A DNA stretch of 64,000 nucleotides. Origin: Paraconexibacter algicola (GTDB taxonomy: Bacteria; Actinomycetota; Thermoleophilia; Solirubrobacterales; Solirubrobacteraceae). The translations under genes and the position numbers were made by a program. Below the pieces are notes generated by a model. That model was not told the DNA's origin, searched no databases, and was given only the letters and a program-made list of their open reading frames with translations. Positions 58,337-64,000 of this stretch are shown here, piece after piece; the first letter of the stretch is position 1; the number at the start of each line of letters is the position of its first letter. The stretch is taken from the NCBI RefSeq assembly GCF_003044185.1, contig NZ_PYYB01000001.1:1116001-1180000 (forward strand). Direction: 5' to 3'.

Positions 58337-59881
58337 ATGATGGAGACCACGGGACCTCAGCCGAGGCCGAGGGTCCGGCTCAGCCCGGAGTACCTGCGCA
58401 AGCGCGGCCTGCGGCCACAGCGCCTCCCGCCGAAGCCTCCTCCCGTCGAGGTCGAGGGTGACGAGCACGATGTCGAGGAGATCGGCCGTGACGCGCCCGT
58501 CCCGACTCCGGTCAAGCCGTTCGATCTCTTCGAGCACCTTCCCGACGGGACCCAGCGCGATCCGGGCCTGATCGGATTCCGTACCTCGGCGGCACCGGAG
58601 CTTCCCCGCGTCGACGGGTTCGACCGGATGGTCACGATCAAGGGGACCTCGAAATCGTCAACGAAGGCCGCACGCAAGGCGCTGGAGAGCTTCCACGCCG
58701 CCGGGAGCGACCTCGCCAAGCGTGAGGGCCACATCGCGAAGTTCATCGATGCGACCCGGACGCTTGCGGCCAAGGACGAACAGGCGGCGAAGAAGAAGCC
58801 GGGCGGACCGAACGCCTCGCGAGCCGTGGTGCTGCGCGACCTCTGCGGTCGCGCCGCGGGCGTCTACAAGCTCATCAAGCGCGCGCGCTATTCCATCGAG
58901 ATGCCCGAAGGACGCGAGCGCGTCCGAGCGATCCAGGACATCGTGGACGAGTCGCTGCTGCTCGACGATGGCGGCTACGGATCGACGCCGCTGACCTTCA
59001 TCCGTGAGCCGCTGACGAGGCTCGTGTTCAAGTGGGGCCTGGAGAACGCGAGCTCGGCCGACGGGCAGTCCGTGGTTGCGGACGACACCGCGCGTCTCAA
59101 CAAGATGGCAAACAGCGGAGTTCTCCCGGACATCCTCGAGCGAACGATCCGCGACGGGCTCGCGAACGCCTCACGAACGACGTACATCGCGAGTGGTGCC
59201 GGCGCGACGCGCGACCCGATGGCTGACGAGTTCACCGTCAAGGGCGGCCTGATGGCGAGCGGAGGGCTCGGGCAGCTTGAGCGCACCGCGAGCCGTCTCC
59301 ACGAACTCGTCCACGTGCTCGTCTCCCGCGCGTACGACAACACCGCGATGCTGTTCGCGATCGACCGCGACGCCTCGGCAGAGGAGGTCGAGCGTCGCTG
59401 CCGCGAGCGCGTCGCGATGAGCCGGGAGCTCGAGAACCGCATCACCTCCGAGCCCACCCTGCGCCCCACCCAGCGGAAGCAGCTGCTCGACAAGACGAAG
59501 TACGGCGCTGTCGACCAGAAGCTCGACCACTACATCGGGACCTTCGTCGAGAACAACGTCTCCGAAGCCGAGCTCGCGCGCGCGTGGCACGTGCGCTGCC
59601 TCGTCGCGGGTCATGCGGACCACACGGTGCTGGTGGCGGCGGATCGCGGGCCGAACGCGCTCGTCGAGTGGGATTCCACCTGCGCGCAGATGCTCCTGTG
59701 GTGCGTCGCGTGGAGCCTCCCGGAGACGAGCCCGGTCCTCCAGCAGCTCATCCTCATGGCGACGAAGGCCCACGACGACCGCGCGGCCGCGACCGCCACG
59801 GCCGCCTCCTCGAAGCCCTACCCCGTCACGGAGTTCGCCTTGCCCGACAAGCTCAAGCCCAAGACCACGCCGCCAAACTGA
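58337..59881 (+). CDS. Protein with HELVH zincin-like motif, partner of the eCIS-type ATPase
   Basis: I do not recognise the family of this 514-residue protein. The N-terminus (1-75) is Pro/Arg-rich and probably unfolded; residues about 105-175 are basic and helical. A middle domain contains HELVH at residues 322-326 (RLHELVHVLVSRAYDNTAML), the HExxH zinc-binding and catalytic motif of metallopeptidases, followed by an acidic helix (SAEEVERRCRERVAMSREL) that may hold the third ligand. The end is another helical stretch. No signal peptide or membrane segment. Divergent pairing with an injection-system-type ATPase suggests cargo or effector status (inference). ATG 58340 is an alternative start. 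Confidence 0.7.
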   Translation: MMETTGPQPRPRVRLSPEYLRKRGLRPQRLPPKPPPVEVEGDEHDVEEIGRDAPVPTPVKPFDLFEHLPDGTQRDPGLIGFRTSAAPELPRVDGFDRMVTIKGTSKSSTKAARKALESFHAAGSDLAKREGHIAKFIDATRTLAAKDEQAAKKKPGGPNASRAVVLRDLCGRAAGVYKLIKRARYSIEMPEGRERVRAIQDIVDESLLLDDGGYGSTPLTFIREPLTRLVFKWGLENASSADGQSVVADDTARLNKMANSGVLPDILERTIRDGLANASRTTYIASGAGATRDPMADEFTVKGGLMASGGLGQLERTASRLHELVHVLVSRAYDNTAMLFAIDRDASAEEVERRCRERVAMSRELENRITSEPTLRPTQRKQLLDKTKYGAVDQKLDHYIGTFVENNVSEAELARAWHVRCLVAGHADHTVLVAADRGPNALVEWDSTCAQMLLWCVAWSLPETSPVLQQLILMATKAHDDRAAATATAASSKPYPVTEFALPDKLKPKTTPPN

Positions 59882-59950
59882 TCTGGCGCGTTCCTGGGCA
59901 AGCCCAGGCTCCCCGACCAAAACGGGCCCGGGCGCTGGTCGACGATGGAC

Positions 59951-59974
59951 GGCGCGCGGGTAGGCCCGCGCGCC
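59951..59974. terminator. Bidirectional terminator hairpin between the HELVH gene and cheY
   Basis: GGCGCGCGGG (59951-59960) and CCCGCGCGCC (59965-59974) form a perfect 10-bp stem with loop TAGG, between the convergent stops at 59881 and 59987. Confidence 0.7.
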
Positions 59975-59986
59975 GCGACGAGGTCG

Positions 59987-60349
59987 CTACGCCGCGAGCG
60001 CCTTCTCGACCGCGGCGCGGACGCGGTCGGGCTGGAACGGCTTGACGACGAAGTCCTTGGCGCCGAGCTTGATCGACTCGAGCACCTTGGACTCCTGGCC
60101 GAGGGCCGAGCACATGATGACCTTCGCGCCGGGCTCCAGGGCGATGATCTCCTGCAGGGCGGCGATGCCGTCCTTCTCGGGCATCGTGATGTCCAGGGTC
60201 ATCACGTCCGGGCGCAGCTCCTGGAAGCGCTGGACCGCCTCGGCGCCGTTGCCGGCCTCCCCGACGATCTCGTGACCGCCGCCGCTCAGGGCGTCGGTGA
60301 CCATCTTGCGCATGAACGCGGCATCGTCGACGACGAGCACTCGGGCCAT
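59987..60349 (-). CDS. cheY: Chemotaxis response regulator CheY
   Basis: The 120-residue single-domain receiver has VLVVDDAAFMRKM (acidic pocket), MTLDITMPEKDG with the phospho-accepting Asp, the Thr/Ser switch in VIMCSALGQ and the Lys in KDFVVKPFQP. ATG 60349 is preferred to ATG 60358: GGAGGT stands 9 nt before 60349 but touches 60358 directly. It controls the motor through FliM/FliN and is dephosphorylated by CheC/FliY-type proteins encoded upstream in the same operon. Confidence 0.96.
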   Translation of the reverse strand: MARVLVVDDAAFMRKMVTDALSGGGHEIVGEAGNGAEAVQRFQELRPDVMTLDITMPEKDGIAALQEIIALEPGAKVIMCSALGQESKVLESIKLGAKDFVVKPFQPDRVRAAVEKALAA

Positions 60350-60354
60350 GGTTC

Positions 60355-61236
60355 TCATACCTCCACTGGGTGGTTCGTGTTGAAGGGCGGTCCCGCGCCG
60401 TCCGCCGCGTCCGCGGCGGTGACGAGGGACTCGATGCGGACGGCGTAGCCGCCCTCCGCGGTGACGAGCAGGCGGCCGGTGGCGATCCGCATGCCGTCGG
60501 CGTACAGGTCGATCGGCGCGTCGGACTCCCGGTCGAGCTCGACGAGCGAGCCGGCGGGCATCCCGACGAGCTGGCCGAGCGGCATCCGGGCGCGGCCGAG
60601 CTCGGCCCACACGCGGACGGCGACGCCGCGCAGCGAGTCGCTGAGCGGCACCTCCCCGTCGTACTCGGCGGTGATCTCGTCGAACGCGCGGGTCATCCGG
60701 ACGATGAACGCGTTGGGGACGAGCTGGATCAGCGTGCAGGGCGCGCCGCCGACGGTGAAGGTGACGATCGTCGCCTGGCCGGAGTGCTCCCAGTGCTCGG
60801 TCGCCTCCTCGATCGTGCGGACCAGGCGGACGTCCGGCGGCGCGATCTCGACCTCCTCGTCGAGGACCGCGCTCGTCGCCATCGCGGCGGCGGACATCAT
60901 CTGGTTCATCGCCTCGCCGATGGCGCTGAACTCGAGCTCGGTCGGCTCGTCGGCGGGCTCGAGGTCCTCCGGGGCCATGCCCATCATCACGGCGGCGAGC
61001 CGCCGCGCGCCGGCCACGGACATGACGAGCACGTTGCCGCCGCTGACCCCGTCGACGAACGACACGTCGGCGAGCACGGCGGGCACCTGGATGTCGGCGA
61101 GCGGGTGCGTGCCGGGCGGCACGACCTTGACGACGCCGGGGGCGACCTGGCCGGGGGCGAAGATCTCCAGGACGTCCTGGACCGCGTCGGCGGTCGAGCC
61201 GCCGAGCCGCAGGAGGGCGTTGTCGGCGGCGCTCAT
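60355..61236 (-). CDS. fliY: FliY-like motor switch phosphatase (CheC-like domain plus SpoA/FliN domain)
   Basis: The 293-residue protein has a CheC-like N-terminal region with one phosphatase motif (E-x2-N in ELEFSAIGEAMNQMMSAAAM, near residues 115-135) and a C-terminal SpoA domain (AVRVWAELGRARMPLGQLVG, GSLVELDRESDAPIDLYADG). This is the FliY layout of Bacillus, where it sits in the C-ring and removes phosphate from CheY-P. Only one ExxN site is clear, unlike the two-site CheC encoded upstream. It overlaps fliM by ATGA. Confidence 0.87.
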   Translation of the reverse strand: MSAADNALLRLGGSTADAVQDVLEIFAPGQVAPGVVKVVPPGTHPLADIQVPAVLADVSFVDGVSGGNVLVMSVAGARRLAAVMMGMAPEDLEPADEPTELEFSAIGEAMNQMMSAAAMATSAVLDEEVEIAPPDVRLVRTIEEATEHWEHSGQATIVTFTVGGAPCTLIQLVPNAFIVRMTRAFDEITAEYDGEVPLSDSLRGVAVRVWAELGRARMPLGQLVGMPAGSLVELDRESDAPIDLYADGMRIATGRLLVTAEGGYAVRIESLVTAADAADGAGPPFNTNHPVEV

Positions 61237-62216
61237 GTCTCCTCCTCGGCGGGACAGGTGAGCTGGACGGCGCGGCGGCCGGAGTGGCGGCCCGCGCGCC
61301 CGTGGTGCACGGGGGTGCGGTCGGCCCACAGCGTGACGTCGTCGCCGGCGCGGCCGTTCAGCGCGACGACGTCGCCGGGCGTGAGCGCGAGGATCTGCTC
61401 GAGCGTCATGACGGTGTCGGCGACCTCGGCGCGGATGCTGACGTCGACGCGCTCCAGGCCGGCGCGCAGCGCGCGGACGGAGCCCGGGTCGCGGCGGCCC
61501 TCGTCCTCGTCGCGGCGGCTGAACGCGGCGCCGACGGGGGCGATCGCGGCGAACGGGACGAGCAGCGCGACGGTCGCGGTGACGCGGTGCAGGCGCGCCT
61601 CCATCGTGAGCACGAGCGTCGGCTCGCTGCCGGACGCGACCTGCACCGTCTCGGTCTGGGTGTCGATCCGCTCGGTCTCCAGGGTGACCTCCGCGAGGTC
61701 GAACCAGCCGGCGGACATGAGCTCGACGAGCGTGCTGATGAAGCGGCGCACGAGGATCAGGTCGAGGTCGCTGAGCTCGCGCTCGGGGACCGCGTCCTGC
61801 GCGTTGCCGCCGAGCAGCCCCTCCAGGGCGGTGCACAGCAGCGCGCGCTCGGCGCTGATCAGCATCTTCGCCTCGTGCGGGGCGGTGCGGATCGTCGCGT
61901 GGACGGAGTGGTCGGGCAGCAGCGCGAACGCGTTGGCCCACGTGAGCTGCTGCACGTCGATGACCTCGAACTCGACGGGCAGCCGGTGCTCGGCGACGAG
62001 CCGCGTCGTGCTGTTCTGGCAGAACGTGTCGAGCAGCCGGCGCAGGCGCCGCTCCTGGTCGGTGGAGAACTTCGTCGGCCGCGTGAAGTCGACGGTGCGC
62101 AGCCAGCGCGCGCGGCGACCGCCCGTCTGGTGACGGTCGGTCTCCATCGGGAGGTTGCCCTCCGACGCGCGCTCGAAGAGCTTCTCGATCTCGTCGGGCG
62201 ACAGGAAGTCGGTCAT
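61233..62216 (-). CDS. fliM: Flagellar motor switch protein FliM
   Basis: The 327-residue protein begins with the CheY-P-binding peptide (DFLSPDEIEKLFERA), continues with the FliM middle domain (DFTRPTKFSTDQERRLRRLL, WANAFALLPDHSVHA, ALEGLLGGN) and ends in a SpoA domain (VDVSIRAEVADTVMTLEQIL, GDVVALNGRAGDDVTLWADR). It carries the torque and reversal surface of the C-ring. It is coupled by overlap to cheD upstream and the FliY-like gene downstream. Confidence 0.95.
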   Translation of the reverse strand: MTDFLSPDEIEKLFERASEGNLPMETDRHQTGGRRARWLRTVDFTRPTKFSTDQERRLRRLLDTFCQNSTTRLVAEHRLPVEFEVIDVQQLTWANAFALLPDHSVHATIRTAPHEAKMLISAERALLCTALEGLLGGNAQDAVPERELSDLDLILVRRFISTLVELMSAGWFDLAEVTLETERIDTQTETVQVASGSEPTLVLTMEARLHRVTATVALLVPFAAIAPVGAAFSRRDEDEGRRDPGSVRALRAGLERVDVSIRAEVADTVMTLEQILALTPGDVVALNGRAGDDVTLWADRTPVHHGRAGRHSGRRAVQLTCPAEEET

Positions 62217-62740
62217 GCCGCCACCCGGAGCCCGACGGGGGTGGAGAACAGCTCGACCTCGGTGCCGCCCGCCTCCTTGTAGACGACGCGGCCGTCCGCG
62301 ACCCGCACGCGCATCGTGCGCCCGCGGGTGCCGCCGGTCGCCTCGGCCCGCGGGTGCAGGCGCAGCTTCGCCAGCTCGGCGTGCACGGCCTCGGCGTTGC
62401 GCGCCCCGACCTGCTGGCCGCCGTCGGTGCCGAAGCTGAACATCGACGCGCCGCCGACGAGCACCGCGTCGATGCGGTGGCGGGCGGCGCCGAGCTCAAG
62501 GACGGCCTCCAGGAGCGCGGGGACCGCGTGGTCGGCGTGCTTGCCGTTGGGGGTGCCGGAGGCCGGGGCGGCGGGCAGCATGATGTGCGCGAGCCCGGCG
62601 ACGGTGGCGCGGCGGTCGATCAGCGCGAGGCCGATGCAGGAGCCCAGGCCGACGCAGGCCAGCACGTCGCCGGCGTCCGCGGACACGACCTGCTCTCCCA
62701 TCCGGGCGAGGTGCTCCGTGCCGGTGGCCACGAGCGTCAC
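62213..62740 (-). CDS. cheD: Chemoreceptor glutamine deamidase CheD
   Basis: The 175-residue protein has the CheD catalytic pair: Cys in CVGLGSCIGLALID and His in GLAHIMLPAAP, plus KHADHAVPALLE and VGGASMFSF. CheD deamidates receptor Gln residues and, in CheC-containing systems, binds CheC to raise its phosphatase activity. GTG 62740 is the start, 4 nt after cheC. Confidence 0.95.
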   Translation of the reverse strand: MTLVATGTEHLARMGEQVVSADAGDVLACVGLGSCIGLALIDRRATVAGLAHIMLPAAPASGTPNGKHADHAVPALLEAVLELGAARHRIDAVLVGGASMFSFGTDGGQQVGARNAEAVHAELAKLRLHPRAEATGGTRGRTMRVRVADGRVVYKEAGGTEVELFSTPVGLRVAA

Positions 62741-62744
62741 GGGT

Positions 62745-63329
62745 CTACAGCCCGAGCCGCGCGAGGAGGTCCTCGACGCCGCCGCTCTCGGGCAGCAGGA
62801 GGAAGGACATCGAGCACTCCTCGCCCTCGACGGTCAGGTCGCTGTCGAGCACGAGGGCGACCTCGAGGTCCTCGCCGCGGCCCATGAGGACGGACGCGAG
62901 GATCGCGCCGAGCATGTCGTGGACGACCTGCGGCGGCGCGGGCTCGAGCGCCATGCCGGTCATCTGGGCGAGCACGTTGATGTAGGAGGTGCCGAGGATG
63001 TTCCCGACCTCCTGCAGCATCGAGCGGCCGTCGTCGCTGTGCGGGTCCAGGCCGTAGACGCTGCAGAGCGTCTGCGCGTCCTCGTCGGGCACGAGCAGCA
63101 CGACGGCGGCCTGCATGTCGCCGATGATCGGGACGAGGATGCCGTGGCGCTCCTCGTCGGGCTGGCCGGCGACGGCGACCGCGTCGGCGAGCGGCAGCGC
63201 CGCGGCCGTGGGCACGGAGATGTCGGTGGGCTTGCCCAGCAGCGACGACAGCGACGCGGCGGCCTGGCCGGAGCCGATGTTCGCCAGCTCCCGCAGGGCG
63301 TCGAGCTGGAGGTCGGAGTACGTGGTCAT
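62745..63329 (-). CDS. cheC: CheY-P phosphatase CheC
   Basis: The 194-residue protein has both active-site helices of CheC: LDALRELANIGSGQAAASL (near residue 10-28) and SMLQEVGNILGTSYINVL (near 103-120), each with E-x2-N. It hydrolyses CheY-P, boosted by CheD, the next gene. It overlaps the cheA stop (ATGA). Confidence 0.95.
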   Translation of the reverse strand: MTTYSDLQLDALRELANIGSGQAAASLSSLLGKPTDISVPTAAALPLADAVAVAGQPDEERHGILVPIIGDMQAAVVLLVPDEDAQTLCSVYGLDPHSDDGRSMLQEVGNILGTSYINVLAQMTGMALEPAPPQVVHDMLGAILASVLMGRGEDLEVALVLDSDLTVEGEECSMSFLLLPESGGVEDLLARLGL

Positions 63330-64000
63330 GACGGCAGGGGCTCCTGGGTGCGCGTGGTGGTCGAGGTGGGGGCGGCGTCCGCGAGGGCGTCGCAGTCGGC
63401 CAGCAGGACGATCTGCCCGCTGGAGAGGACGGCCGCGCCGGACACCGCGGCGGCGTCGGCGACCCCGGGCGGCAGCGGGCGGGTGACGAGCTCGGTCTGG
63501 CCGATCAGGTGGCCGACCGACAGCGCGACGAGACGGTCCCCGGCGCGGATCAGGACGATGTGCTGGTCCTCGGGGGCGTCGGCGGCCTGGTCGCCCTTGT
63601 GGCCGAAGACCTCGCGGCCGCGCAGGAGCGGGATCGCCTCCTCCTCGAGGACGAGCATCCGCCGCCCGGTGACCGAGCGCACGATGCCGTCCTGGACGCG
63701 CATCGTCCGCTCGACGCGACCGAGCGGGATGCCGTAGGGCAGGCCGTCGCAGTCGACGAGCAGGGCGCTCATGATCGCGAGCGTCAGGGGCAGCCGGATC
63801 TCGGCGCTGGTGCCCTGGCCGGGCACGGCGGTGAGGACGACCTCGCCTCCGAGCGCGCGGATCTTCGTGCGGACCGCGTCCATGCCGACGCCGCGGCCGG
63901 ACAGGTCGCCGACGGTCTCGGCGGTGCTGAACCCGGGCGCGAACAGCAGCTCGATCGCGCCGGCGACGTCGAGCGTCGCCGCCTGCTCGGCGGTGATCAG
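63326..64000 (-). CDS. cheA: Chemotaxis histidine kinase CheA (C-terminal part; cut by window edge)
   Basis: The last 224 codons are present. They contain the end of the kinase domain with the G2 box (FSTAETVGDLSGRGVGMDAV) and GGEVVLTAVPGQGTSAEIRL, followed by the complete CheW-like P5 domain (MSALLVDCDGLPYGIPLGRV, HIVLIRAGDRLVALSVGHLI) that binds CheW and receptors. The Hpt, CheY-binding and dimerisation domains lie beyond the window. The short Thr-rich tail ends at the cheC overlap. Confidence 0.95.
   Translation of the reverse strand: MITAEQAATLDVAGAIELLFAPGFSTAETVGDLSGRGVGMDAVRTKIRALGGEVVLTAVPGQGTSAEIRLPLTLAIMSALLVDCDGLPYGIPLGRVERTMRVQDGIVRSVTGRRMLVLEEEAIPLLRGREVFGHKGDQAADAPEDQHIVLIRAGDRLVALSVGHLIGQTELVTRPLPPGVADAAAVSGAAVLSSGQIVLLADCDALADAAPTSTTTRTQEPLPS

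Overview
The window is very GC-rich (roughly 70-75 %), uses many GTG starts and dense 4-bp ATGA/GTGA gene overlaps. It carries a Gram-positive style flagellar/chemotaxis set (FliY-like CheC-SpoA protein, CheC and CheD, one short flagellin; no P- or L-ring genes are visible in the window). With families such as DUF4234, DUF4333, M14 carboxypeptidases with FlgD-like tails and PD40-propeller secreted proteins, this suggests a motile actinobacterium of the Thermoleophilia/Solirubrobacterales type (Patulibacter- or Conexibacter-like). That placement is an inference from gene content only. No tRNA, rRNA, CRISPR array or IS element was seen.

Layout. (1) 1-6.8 kb, minus strand: membrane O-antigen-ligase-like fragment, a secreted FlgD-Ig protein, histidine phosphatase, ComA-type phosphosulfolactate synthase, LytR_C protein and a CapD/FlaA1-type sugar-nucleotide dehydratase. 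(2) 6.9-10.2 kb: large secreted M14 carboxypeptidase. (3) 10.2-18.4 kb, plus strand: a tight glycan-modification operon (Gfo/Idh/MocA oxidoreductase, FemAB/GNAT, two methyltransferases, UGM-like flavoprotein, FdtA cupin isomerase, DegT aminotransferase, GT-B glycosyltransferase). (4) 18.4-22.6 kb: sensor kinase and lipoproteins. (5) 22.7-30.7 kb: glycosyltransferase, DUF354 protein, second DegT enzyme, DedA, UppP, PurM, hydrolase. (6) 30.7-37.7 kb: CHAP hydrolase, flagellin, GT2 glycosyltransferase, small membrane protein, FlhF, FlhA. (7) 37.9-42.5 kb: accessory stretch (Uma2, BrnT-like toxin-antitoxin pair, two related secreted proteins, small orphans). (8) 42.6-46.9 kb: giant secreted propeller protein. 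(9) 47-50.4 kb: fliO-P-Q-R-flhB. (10) 50.5-53.5 kb: GH3, VOC, methyltransferase, TatA. (11) 53.6-56.2 kb: motA-motB-fliL-fliN. (12) 56.3-59.9 kb: divergent pair of an eCIS-type AAA+ ATPase and a HELVH (zincin-like) protein. (13) 60-64 kb: cheA(partial)-cheC-cheD-fliM-fliY-like-cheY.

The most notable signal is a repeated promoter of the form TCAA-N15-(G/T)CCGA, the shape of flagellar sigma-28 (FliA/SigD/WhiG) promoters. I find it with the same 15-nt spacer in front of flagellin, flhA, fliO and the flagellar CHAP gene, and with one -35 change (TGAA) in front of motA. It also stands in front of the glycan-modification operon (11243-11269, with a GCAA variant before its first gene) and the glycosyltransferase at 22712-23713. 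The simplest reading is a flagellar regulon that includes a glycosylation pathway, perhaps decorating the small flagellin. At several of these promoters the predicted RNA start lies within a few bases of the start codon, so the mRNAs are probably leaderless.
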